35,045 nt of DNA, from contig CALXAA010000019.1 of NCBI GenBank assembly GCA_944386165.1, positions 1 through 35,045 of the forward strand, in the 5' to 3' direction. The position numbers and the translations under genes are program-made. This document shows, one piece after another, positions 16,038-23,981 of the stretch. How positions within the stretch are numbered: the stretch's first letter is position 1; each line of letters opens with the position of its first letter. Origin of the DNA: an uncultured Clostridia bacterium (GTDB lineage Bacteria > Bacillota > Clostridia > TANB77 > CAG-508). The notes under the pieces are model-generated. The model was not told where the DNA came from. It ran no database searches and was given only the letters and a program-made list of their open reading frames with translations.

Positions 16038-17726
16038 TTAGATTGATTTCATTATATCTTTAATATTTATTTGAATACTGTCAACTCCATTAAAAGAGTT
16101 TATCTCTAAATTACCTGCTATATCAATTTTATCTCCTATTTTATAAATTTCAGAAAGTTCTCCTAAATTAAATCCAATTGCATTTACAATGTTTTTATTG
16201 TCTCTTACTGAAAGTTTTAAATTTTTTCCATTAGTTAAAGATCTTATTGAGTCAATTTTTAGGTTTCTAAATGCAAAAATAGGCATTTTATTTGCTTCCC
16301 CAAAAGGTTCTAACTCTTTTAAACTTTCTACCATTTCTTTTGTTATGTCATCTAGTTTTATTTCTGCATCAACATTTAAAATTGGAACTATTTTATCTAC
16401 ATTTTTTTCTGTTGCAACTTTTTCAAATGTTTCTTCAAATTCTTTTATTTTGTGTTTTTCTATGTTTATTCCTACTGCCATTGCATGTCCACCAAATTTT
16501 TTTATTGTTTTATTACATTCCATTAGTGCTTCATGTAAATCAAAACCTTCTACACTTCTCCCTGATCCTTTGTATTGTCCATCTTCTTCACTTAATAAAA
16601 TACTTGGTTTAAAATATAGTTCAGTTATTTTTGATGATACTATTCCAATAACTCCATGATGCCAACCCTTTCCATAAACAACTATTGTGTTTTTATTTGC
16701 TAAATTATTTTTTTCTATTTGTTCAATAGCTTCATTGTAAATAGTTTTTTCTATTTCTTGTCGAGTTTTATTATAGTCATTTAATTTTATTGTTAGGTCT
16801 TTTACTTCATCTATATTTTTTGACAAAAGTAAGTTTAAGGCTTCTTCTTGATGCCCCATTCTTCCACATGCATTAATTCTAGGTGCAACACCAAAAGAAA
16901 TTGTTGTGGAATTTATTTTTGAATATCCACAACTTTGTAATATTTCTCTTAAGCCTAAATTTCTGGTTTGTTCTACTAATTTTAGTCCTAATTTAACAAT
17001 TACTCTGTTTTCATCTGTTAATGGTACTATATCAGAAATTGTACCTATGCAAACTATATCTAGAAATTTTAAATATTCTTTTTCTTCTAATCCTAATTTT
17101 ATACTTAATGCTTGTATTAATTTAAATACTACTCCAACACCTGCTAAATTTCTGCATTCATATTTATTGTCTTTTCTTTTTGCATCAACTACTGCTACTG
17201 CTTCTGGCAAATTTTCCGCTGGTTCATGGTGGTCTGTTACTATTGTTTCTATTCCTAATTCTTTTGCATATTCTACTTCTTCTATTGCTGTAATTCCACA
17301 ATCTACAGTTATCATTAGTTTATATCCTTGCTTAGCTATATATTTTACTGCTTCTTTGTTTAATCCATATCCTTCATTTAATCGGTTAGGGATATAAACT
17401 CCCACTTGTATTCCTCTTTCTTCTAAAAAACTTTTTAAAACAGCTACACTTGTTATTCCATCAACATCATAATCTCCATAAATGATAGTTTTTTCATTTT
17501 TTTCTATTGCTTTTAGTATTCTGTTTACTGCTTTTTCCATGTCTGGCATTCCAAATGGATTATAAAAATCATTTCTTTTAGGATTTAAAAATTTATTTAT
17601 TTGTTCTTCTGATGTTATTTCTCTGTTTGAAAGTAATATGGCTAATAAGTTGTTTATATTATATTTTTTCTGCATTTCTGCTACTTTTTCTTTATCTATT
17701 TTAAATATTTCCCACTTTTTGTTCAT
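16038..17726 (-). CDS. recJ: single-stranded-DNA-specific 5'-3' exonuclease RecJ
   Basis: Degrades single-stranded DNA 5' to 3' in recombination and mismatch or base-excision repair. 562 residues, typical length. DHH-family motifs are present: YGDYDVDGITS (metal-binding aspartates 85, 87 and 89), VDCG near 142, TDHHEP at 164-169, and the DHHA1 motif FGGHAMAVG further on. A C-terminal OB domain follows (about 450-560). GAAAGGATATT precedes the ATG. It lies downstream of the recA terminator and upstream of rel. Confidence 0.96.
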   Translation of the reverse strand: MNKKWEIFKIDKEKVAEMQKKYNINNLLAILLSNREITSEEQINKFLNPKRNDFYNPFGMPDMEKAVNRILKAIEKNEKTIIYGDYDVDGITSVAVLKSFLEERGIQVGVYIPNRLNEGYGLNKEAVKYIAKQGYKLMITVDCGITAIEEVEYAKELGIETIVTDHHEPAENLPEAVAVVDAKRKDNKYECRNLAGVGVVFKLIQALSIKLGLEEKEYLKFLDIVCIGTISDIVPLTDENRVIVKLGLKLVEQTRNLGLREILQSCGYSKINSTTISFGVAPRINACGRMGHQEEALNLLLSKNIDEVKDLTIKLNDYNKTRQEIEKTIYNEAIEQIEKNNLANKNTIVVYGKGWHHGVIGIVSSKITELYFKPSILLSEEDGQYKGSGRSVEGFDLHEALMECNKTIKKFGGHAMAVGINIEKHKIKEFEETFEKVATEKNVDKIVPILNVDAEIKLDDITKEMVESLKELEPFGEANKMPIFAFRNLKIDSIRSLTNGKNLKLSVRDNKNIVNAIGFNLGELSEIYKIGDKIDIAGNLEINSFNGVDSIQINIKDIMKSI

Positions 17727-17761
17727 CGTAATATCCTTTCTTTCGTTTATTATTTTATTCT

Positions 17762-17799
17762 ATATATAAAAAAATAGCAAGAAAATCTTGCTATTTTTT
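17762..17799 (-). terminator. intrinsic terminator after recA
   Basis: A 14-bp perfect stem: 17769-17782 with 17786-17799, loop of three A. On the minus strand the stem ends in a long T tract. It separates recA from recJ, although the A/T ends make it work in either direction. Confidence 0.82.
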
Positions 17800-17824
17800 A
17801 TGTTATTCTTATAATTTTTTTCTT

Positions 17825-18886
17825 TTATTCATCCATTGGCTCTGTTTCTTCCTCTGGGTCAACAGTGTTTTCTTCTCCTAAACTTTGCTCGAATGCTTTT
17901 GCAAAATTTTCTCTTACTTTTTTTTCTATTTCATTTAATGTGTCTGGATGTTCTTCTAAATATCTTTTTGCATTTTCTCTTCCTTGGCTAATTCTTTGTC
18001 CATTGTAACTAAACCATGCTCCACTTTTTTCTACTATGTCTAAGTTTACTGCCATGTCTAATATGTTTCCTACTTTTGATATTCCTTTTCCATATAATAC
18101 ATCAAATTCAGCTTCTCTAAATGGTGGTGCAACTTTGTTTTTTATTACTTTTACTCTTACTCTGTTTCCTACTACTTGCCCATCTTGTTTTATCATTTCT
18201 ATTTTTCTGATGTCCATTCTAACTGATGCATAAAATTTTAGTGCTCTACCTCCTGTTGTTGTTTCTGGATTACCAAACATTACTCCTATTTTTTCTCTTA
18301 ATTGGTTTATAAATAAAAGTACTGTTTTAGATTTGTTTATTGCTCCTGCTAGTTTTCTTAATGCTTGTGACATTAATCTGGCTTGAAGTCCCATGTGGGA
18401 ATCTCCCATTTCTCCATCTATTTCTGCTTTTGGAACTAATGCTGCAACAGAGTCTACAACTATTACATCTAATGCTCCACTTCTTACTAATGCTTCTGTA
18501 ATTTCTAATGCTTGTTCTCCTGTATCTGGTTGTGATACTATTAAATTGTCTATATCTACTCCTAATTTTTTTGCATATACTGGGTCTAAAGCGTGTTCTG
18601 CATCTATAAATGCTGCTTCTCCTCCTGCTTTTTGGGCTTCTGCTATTATGTGTAATGCTAATGTTGTTTTTCCAGAAGATTCTGGTCCAAATACTTCTAC
18701 AATTCTTCCTCTTGGTACTCCTCCAATTCCTAATGCTATATCAAGACTTAATGCTCCTGTTGGTATTGCTTCTACCTCCATTGCTTTATATTCCCCTAAT
18801 TTCATTACTGACCCTTTTCCAAATTGTTTTTCAATTTGATTCATTGCAACTTCTAGTGCTTTTCTTTTTTCTGTATTTTCACTCAT
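17825..18886 (-). CDS. recA: RecA recombinase
   Basis: ATP-dependent strand exchange and LexA co-protease. 353 residues from the ATG at 18886 (GAAAGGAAA upstream). The in-frame ATG at 18961 lies in the promoter and is excluded. Walker A is GPESSGKTT (67-75). The conserved [19 protein letters not shown] region and the [12 protein letters not shown] stretch are present, and the tail is acidic ([16 protein letters not shown]). Regulation: a near-consensus LexA box lies between promoter and gene, so it should be SOS-induced. It has its own promoter and terminator. Confidence 0.98.
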   Translation of the reverse strand: MSENTEKRKALEVAMNQIEKQFGKGSVMKLGEYKAMEVEAIPTGALSLDIALGIGGVPRGRIVEVFGPESSGKTTLALHIIAEAQKAGGEAAFIDAEHALDPVYAKKLGVDIDNLIVSQPDTGEQALEITEALVRSGALDVIVVDSVAALVPKAEIDGEMGDSHMGLQARLMSQALRKLAGAINKSKTVLLFINQLREKIGVMFGNPETTTGGRALKFYASVRMDIRKIEMIKQDGQVVGNRVRVKVIKNKVAPPFREAEFDVLYGKGISKVGNILDMAVNLDIVEKSGAWFSYNGQRISQGRENAKRYLEEHPDTLNEIEKKVRENFAKAFEQSLGEENTVDPEEETEPMDE

Positions 18887-18912
18887 GTTTATTTCTTTCC
18901 TTTCTTGTTTTT

Positions 18913-18926
18913 CAAACTTTTGTTCG
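18913..18926 (-). promoter_or_regulatory. LexA (SOS) box of recA
   Basis: On the minus strand CGAACAAAAGTTTG matches the Firmicutes LexA consensus CGAACRNRYGTTYG at 13 of 14 positions. It lies just downstream of the -10, across the predicted transcription start, where LexA would block transcription. Confidence 0.8.
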
Positions 18927-18932
18927 ATACAT

Positions 18933-18961
18933 ATATTATATCTTTTTTTATTTTTTGTCAA
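18933..18961 (-). promoter_or_regulatory. sigma-A promoter of recA
   Basis: A perfect TTGACA (18956-18961) is followed by TAATAT (18933-18938) at 17 nt; an overlapping TATAAT (18935-18940) stands at 15 nt. Confidence 0.75.
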
Positions 18962-18980
18962 GTGCTTATTAAAAATTTTT

Positions 18981-20558
18981 TTAATTTTTATACCAGTTAG
19001 CTATGTTTATAAAAATATTATACCAATTTGCTGGTATGTTGCCTTTTAATGTCCAATTACTTGCTACTTCATAATAGTTACTGTATAATCCTATATAAGG
19101 TATTTCATCATTGTATATTTCTCTTATTCTGTTGTATTTTTCTTTTAATAAGTCTTCTTTTGTTATATTTTTTACTTCACTTAATATTGAACTTATTTCT
19201 TCATTATTGTAATTTGCTAAATTTCCGCTTCCAAAAAAGGTTTCTAAATTAGGGCTTAATGATAATGTTACACCTGTTAGTATCATGTCATAATTTTTGT
19301 TTGTTAAATATGATGTATATTGGTTGTCTGTGGCTTTTACTATTGTTACATCTATTCCAATTTCTTCCAAGTTTGTTTTTATCATTTCTGCTATTGTGAG
19401 CCTTGTTTGGTTTGAGGATTGAACTACTAGTTTTAAATTTATTCTTTTTGTTCTATAATTTATAACTTTTTGCCATCTATTATATTTGTATTCCCATCCA
19501 TTACTTTGTAAAATATTTATTGCGGAATCTGTATTATATGATAAGTCTGCTTTTTCTCCTTGTAACCAACTACCATAGTCTAAGAAATAGTCTTGTACTT
19601 TGTATTTGTTATTAAATACTTGTGAAACTATATTTTCTCTGTTAATTGCTCTTGCAATTGCTTGTCTAACTTCTTTGTTTGATAAAACATCATTTTGCGT
19701 GTTTAGTGCTATAAAGTCAAATTCTCTTCCATTTGCCTCTGTTTTATTATATCCTATAGTTCCAATATAATTTTCAATTCCTATATTATTTGTTGTAATT
19801 AAATCTATTTTTCCAAGTTTAAATGCATTATAAAGTTCTCCTAAGTTTGAATATTTACTTATTGTTATTTTTTCAAGTGTTAATTCTTCTTTTTTGTAAT
19901 TCTCGTTTTTTTCTAATATTATTTTATCAGAAGAATTTTCTGTAATTTTATATTTTCCTGTTCCTACAGGCATATTATTTTTTTCTGTACTTACAAAGTC
20001 CTGCCCTTCAAAATATTTTAAGCTTAATATTGGGAATATTAGATTATATTCAAAAAATGGAACTTCTTGGTTGAGTATAATTTGTACTGTGTTTTCATCT
20101 ACTTTATTTACTTCTTGTATATTTTTTACATTTTCAGAGTATATACAATTTAAGTTTTTTATTGTTTGAATTGTAAATACAACATCATCAGCTGTTAAAT
20201 TATTTCCATCAGACCATTTTATTGTATCATCTAATTTTATTATATATTTAGTTTCAGATGTTTTTGCCCAATCTTTTGCTAGGCATTTTTCTAATTTGTA
20301 TTCACTATTTATTTGTAACAATGGTTCATATATTATTTTGACTATTTCTTGAACTTGTTTGTTATTACTTAATAAAGGATTTATGGAATCAAATTGTGCA
20401 ACTCCTAAATTTATTTCTTTTATTATCTCTTGTTGTTCTGTTACTGTTGGTTCTTCTTGTACTACATTCTTCTTTTCTTCATTTAATTTAAAAATTACAA
20501 ATATTATAATACCAATTACAAATATTATAAAAATATATTTTGCAATATTTATTTTCAA
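18981..20558 (-). CDS. ABC-type peptide/oligopeptide substrate-binding protein (family 5)
   Basis: 525 residues starting at a TTG (20558) preceded by AGGGGTGAT. The ATG at 20588 lies within the promoter spacer and is excluded. An N-terminal membrane helix (about 5-25) follows MKINIAK. No lipobox cysteine is present, so it is probably anchored by this helix and not by lipid. The rest fits the SBP_bac_5 fold: [29 protein letters not shown] (the family signature), [18 protein letters not shown]. It would bind peptides or another solute outside the cell. No permease or ATPase partner is adjacent, so it is an orphan binding protein. Own promoter; recA follows. Confidence 0.88.
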   Translation of the reverse strand: MKINIAKYIFIIFVIGIIIFVIFKLNEEKKNVVQEEPTVTEQQEIIKEINLGVAQFDSINPLLSNNKQVQEIVKIIYEPLLQINSEYKLEKCLAKDWAKTSETKYIIKLDDTIKWSDGNNLTADDVVFTIQTIKNLNCIYSENVKNIQEVNKVDENTVQIILNQEVPFFEYNLIFPILSLKYFEGQDFVSTEKNNMPVGTGKYKITENSSDKIILEKNENYKKEELTLEKITISKYSNLGELYNAFKLGKIDLITTNNIGIENYIGTIGYNKTEANGREFDFIALNTQNDVLSNKEVRQAIARAINRENIVSQVFNNKYKVQDYFLDYGSWLQGEKADLSYNTDSAINILQSNGWEYKYNRWQKVINYRTKRINLKLVVQSSNQTRLTIAEMIKTNLEEIGIDVTIVKATDNQYTSYLTNKNYDMILTGVTLSLSPNLETFFGSGNLANYNNEEISSILSEVKNITKEDLLKEKYNRIREIYNDEIPYIGLYSNYYEVASNWTLKGNIPANWYNIFINIANWYKN

Positions 20559-20579
20559 ATTATCACCCCTCGCATTGTA

Positions 20580-20608
20580 ATAATACATTATTATGCTGAT
20601 TTTTTCAA
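20580..20608 (-). promoter_or_regulatory. sigma-A promoter of the substrate-binding protein
   Basis: On the minus strand, TTGAAA (20603-20608), a 17-nt spacer and TATTAT (20580-20585). The predicted start near 20573 decides for the TTG start codon at 20558. Confidence 0.62.
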
Positions 20609-20649
20609 GTGTTTTAATAACAAAAGCGGACTTTTTATTAAATTAATAC

Positions 20650-20680
20650 AAAAAGGAGGCATAATTTAAAATTTGCCCCC
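20650..20680 (-). terminator. terminator of spoVS
   Basis: On the minus strand GGGGGC (20675-20680) pairs with GCCTCC (20655-20660, one G-U pair), followed by TTTTTGT. Confidence 0.75.
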
Positions 20681-20693
20681 ATTGTTTTTTATA

Positions 20694-20957
20694 TTATTTT
20701 CTTGATTCTACAATCAGTTTAATTCCTGTTCGGTCTTCCCCCTCAACCTCTACTTCTGCAAAAGCTGGTATGCAAACTAAGTCTACTCCAGATGGTGCTA
20801 CAAATCCTCTTGCTATAGCTACTGCCTTTACTGCTTGATTTAGCGCTCCTGCTCCAATTGCTTGCATTTCTGCTTTGTTTGATTCTTTTACTAACCCTGC
20901 AATAGCTCCTGCTACAGAATTTGGGTTAGATTTTGATGAAATTTTTAAAACTTCCAT
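20694..20957 (-). CDS. spoVS: stage V sporulation protein S
   Basis: 87 residues, full family length, beginning MEVLKISSKSNPNSVAGAIAG with the conserved GAGALNQAVKAVAIARG and ending in the GIKLIVESRK region. It is an Alba-like small protein that affects spore coat and core development and asymmetric septation in Bacillus; nucleic-acid binding has been proposed. GGAGGC precedes the ATG. It has its own promoter and terminator and follows ymdB, a conserved neighbourhood in spore formers. Confidence 0.96.
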   Translation of the reverse strand: MEVLKISSKSNPNSVAGAIAGLVKESNKAEMQAIGAGALNQAVKAVAIARGFVAPSGVDLVCIPAFAEVEVEGEDRTGIKLIVESRK

Positions 20958-21008
20958 TTTTCTTTTGCCTCCTATTATTATTTTTTTGTTGCAACTTTTA
21001 CATTTTGT

Positions 21009-21037
21009 ATTTTACATTATTTAGGATACTTTGTCTA
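21009..21037 (-). promoter_or_regulatory. promoter of spoVS
   Basis: On the minus strand, TAGACA (21032-21037), a 17-nt spacer and TAAAAT (21009-21014), a sigma-A pattern. A sigma-H pattern, as used in Bacillus, was not found. Confidence 0.5.
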
Positions 21038-21085
21038 GTATTTTCTGGAAATTTTTTGAAATTTTTATTTCTTTTTTCGACAGTT

Positions 21086-21859
21086 TTATCTAATATATAT
21101 TCTTTTTACATTTGTAACTTTATTATTGTTATCATTAATTTCAAAGATTACTGCATTTAAAATACATTCTCCTTCTGCTAATTTATATTTTTCTGGAAGT
21201 GTTGTTTCAAATCTTTTTATTGATGCTTCTGCATTCATTCCAATTACAGAATTTTTTGGACCTGTCATTCCAATGTCTGTTATATAGGCTGTTCCTTCTG
21301 GAAGTATTTGTTCATCTGCTGTTTGTACATGTGTATGTGTTCCAAATATACATGTTATTTTTCCGTCTAGATATCTTGCCATGGCTATTTTTTCTGCTGT
21401 TGCTTCTGCATGAAAATCTATAACTATTATATCTACTTTTCCTTGTAAATCATTTACCATATCTTTTGCTAGTAAAAATGGATTTTCTGTTAAAATATTA
21501 ATATCTACTCTTCCCATAAAATTCATTACAGCTATTTTTTTATTTTTACATTCATATATTCCAAGCCCTTTTCCAACAACTCCTTTAGGATAGTTTGCAG
21601 GTCTTAAAATTTGAGGATGGTCAATAAATTTAAAAATATCTTTTTTTGCCCATGTATGATTTCCCATTGTAACTACATTTGTTCCTGCTTCTAATATATC
21701 ATTAAAGTTTCTTTCATTTATTCCCATTCCACCTGCTGAATTTTCACCATTTGTTATTACAAAATCTATATTTTCTTCTTTTTTTATTCTAGGTAATTCT
21801 TCTTTTAATTTTTTTACTCCTGATTCTCCAACAATATCTCCTACTGCTAAAATTTTCAT
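21086..21859 (-). CDS. ymdB: YmdB family metallophosphoesterase
   Basis: 257 residues (family TIGR00282), a calcineurin-like phosphodiesterase fold. Metal ligands: Asp in VGDIVG (8-12), NGENSAGG near 37-44, GNHTW near 66-70, and the IFGTHTHVQTADE histidines near 170-180. The Bacillus enzyme hydrolyses cyclic nucleotides in vitro and affects sporulation and biofilm formation. Shine-Dalgarno AAAGGAATG upstream. In Bacillus it follows rny (RNase Y); here its upstream neighbour is the divergent asd, and rny is absent from the window. Confidence 0.93.
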   Translation of the reverse strand: MKILAVGDIVGESGVKKLKEELPRIKKEENIDFVITNGENSAGGMGINERNFNDILEAGTNVVTMGNHTWAKKDIFKFIDHPQILRPANYPKGVVGKGLGIYECKNKKIAVMNFMGRVDINILTENPFLLAKDMVNDLQGKVDIIVIDFHAEATAEKIAMARYLDGKITCIFGTHTHVQTADEQILPEGTAYITDIGMTGPKNSVIGMNAEASIKRFETTLPEKYKLAEGECILNAVIFEINDNNNKVTNVKRIYIR

Positions 21860-21890
21860 TGTTAATCACATTCCTTTCATTACGTGTATT

Positions 21891-21919
21891 ATTTTACCAT
21901 TTTATATTTACTTAGTCAA
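21891..21919 (-). promoter_or_regulatory. sigma-A promoter of ymdB
   Basis: On the minus strand, TTGACT (21914-21919), a 17-nt spacer and TAAAAT (21891-21896), about 30 nt before the ATG. Confidence 0.68.
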
Positions 21920-22012
21920 GTTATACAGTTTTATGAATTTTTTTATTTTTTTTGAATATATCTTTATTATTTAGAAAATGTGTATGTAAATTATTATTAC
22001 ATAGGAAAGGAT

Positions 22013-23029
22013 ATGAATATATATATGAAAAATCATAAATTAGCAATTGTTGGTGCTACTGGTTTAGTTGGAAGAACTGTATTAAAAGTTTTAGAAGAAA
22101 AAAAAATTAAAAATTTTGAATACACTCTTTTTTCGTCTAATAAATCTGCTGGAACTACATTAAATTTTATGAATAAAGATTATGTTGTAAAAGAACTTAC
22201 TAATGATTCTTTTGATGAAAATTTTGATTTTGCTATTTTTTCTGCGGGAAGTGAAACGGCAAAATTGTATGCACCTATTGCTGCTTCTAAAAATTGTATT
22301 GTTGTTGATAATAGTAGTGCATTTAGAATGGATGATGATGTTCCTCTTATAGTTCCTGAAGTGAATTTTAATGATATTTTAAATCATAAAAATATTATAG
22401 CAAATCCAAATTGCTCAACAATTCAAGCTGTTGTTGTTCTAAAACCATTAGATGATAAATATAAAATTAAAAGAATAGTATATTCTACATATCAAGCTGT
22501 TTCTGGTGCTGGAAAATTAGGATTAGAAGATCTAGAAAATGGAAGGAATCATTCTCCAGAGCCATTACTTAAGTTCTCACATCCAATTTATGATAATTGT
22601 TTACCTCAAATTGATATTTTTCTTATTAATGGTTATACAAAAGAGGAAATGAAAATGGTTAATGAAACAAGAAAAATATTAGGTCACCCAACTCTTCCTA
22701 TAACATCTACTTGTGTACGTGTTCCTGTTTCGAATTGTCATGGTGAAAGTATAAATATTGAATTTGAAAATGATTTTTCAATAGCAGATGTTACTAATGT
22801 TTTAAAATCTTCACCTGGAATTGTTGTTTTAGATGATATAAAAAATGAATCATACCCAATAAATTCAATTGTTAATGGTCATGATGAAGTTTTTGTTGGA
22901 AGAATTAGAAAAGATTTTAGCAAGAAAAATTCTCTTAATTTGTGGGTTGTTGCTGATAATTTAAGAAAAGGTGCAGCTACTAATGCTATTCAAATTGTTG
23001 AAAAACTGATGACATTAGACAAAAATTAA
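22013..23029 (+). CDS. asd: aspartate-semialdehyde dehydrogenase
   Basis: Reduces aspartyl phosphate to aspartate semialdehyde with NADPH, the branch point to lysine/diaminopimelate, threonine and methionine. About 338 residues from the ATG at 22013 (AGGAAAGG just upstream; an ATG at 22025 is possible). The NADP-binding motif is GATGLVGRTVL. The catalytic cysteine is in ANPNCSTIQ. The conserved YQAVSGAGKLG and HPTLPITSTCVRVPV segments are present. It is followed after 29 nt by dapA, forming a lysine-pathway operon. I could not fix its promoter in the 150-nt gap to ymdB. Confidence 0.95.
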   Translation: MNIYMKNHKLAIVGATGLVGRTVLKVLEEKKIKNFEYTLFSSNKSAGTTLNFMNKDYVVKELTNDSFDENFDFAIFSAGSETAKLYAPIAASKNCIVVDNSSAFRMDDDVPLIVPEVNFNDILNHKNIIANPNCSTIQAVVVLKPLDDKYKIKRIVYSTYQAVSGAGKLGLEDLENGRNHSPEPLLKFSHPIYDNCLPQIDIFLINGYTKEEMKMVNETRKILGHPTLPITSTCVRVPVSNCHGESINIEFENDFSIADVTNVLKSSPGIVVLDDIKNESYPINSIVNGHDEVFVGRIRKDFSKKNSLNLWVVADNLRKGAATNAIQIVEKLMTLDKN

Positions 23030-23058
23030 ATATAGAAAGGAATTTGATATTAATTTTT

Positions 23059-23935
23059 ATGAAAAAAATTTTATTTAAAGGTGTTGCAACAGCTTTAGCA
23101 ACTCCATTTACAAAAACAGGTGTAAATTTTGATGAATTTAAAAAGTTTATAGACATACAAATTAATTCTGGAATAAATGCTTTAGTTGTATGTGGTACAA
23201 CAGGAGAAGCATCTACAATGACTTTAGAAGAAAAAATAGAAACTATAAAATGTGCTGTTTTAGCTTGTAATAAAAGAGTTCCAGTAATAATTGGAACAGG
23301 CTCAAATAATACTAAAACAGCTATACAAAATTCAAAAATGGCAGAAAATTTAGGTGCTGATGGGCTTTTAATTGTTACTCCATATTATAATAAAACTACT
23401 CAATTACGGATTAATTGAACATTATAAATCAATTGCAAATTCTGTTTCTTTACCTATTATTTTGTATAATGTTCCAAGCAGAACTGGTATGAATATATTA
23501 CCAGAAACTTGTTTAGAATTATCTAAAATAGATAATATTGTGGGCATTAAAGAAGCAAGTGGCAATATTTCTCAAATTACAAAAATTTCTAGCTTATGTG
23601 GTGATAATTTGTTTATTTATTCTGGTAATGATGATCAAATTGTTCCAATTTTATCAATTGGAGGGCAGGGAGTAATTTCTGTATTGTCTAATATAAATCC
23701 TAGTCTTGTTCTTAATACTGTAAATTCATTTTTTGATGGAAATATAAAGAAATCTTGTGATTATCAGTTTAAGTCTCTACAAATAATTGATGCTCTTTTT
23801 AAAGAAACAAATCCTATTCCTGTTAAAGAAGCTTTAAATTTACTTGGATTTAATTTTGGTGAACCTAGACTTCCTTTAATAAAATGCTCTGAAAGTTTAA
23901 AAAATGAACTAAAAAATTTAATAAATATATCTTAA
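23059..23935 (+). pseudogene. dapA: 4-hydroxy-tetrahydrodipicolinate synthase, frameshifted
   Basis: DapA condenses pyruvate with aspartate semialdehyde, the first step of the lysine/diaminopimelate branch. The first frame runs from the ATG at 23059 through VCGTTGEAS and VTPYYNKTTQ and then hits TGA at 23416. The second frame continues with YGLIEHYKSIA, LYNVPSRTG (active-site Tyr), VGIKEASG (Schiff-base Lys) and on to a stop at 23935. One extra T at 23404-23405 accounts for the break; removing it gives a normal 291-residue protein with all catalytic residues. No slippery sequence is apparent. It may be a sequencing or assembly error, a recent mutation, or a real lesion. Confidence 0.9.
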
Positions 23936-23944
23936 AATGAATAG

Positions 23945-23976
23945 AAAAATTGTGGGCTTGCCCCCACAATTTTTTC
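23945..23976. terminator. bidirectional terminator between dapA and pnp
   Basis: AAAAATTGTGGG (23945-23956) pairs with CCCACAATTTTT (23963-23974), loop of 6 nt, with T and A runs at the ends. Confidence 0.88.
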
Positions 23977-23981
23977 TATAA

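Noticed and set aside
23400..23410. Programmed frameshift in dapA
   Set aside because: No slippery heptamer, no stimulatory Shine-Dalgarno or hairpin next to it, and dapA is not known to use frameshifting.
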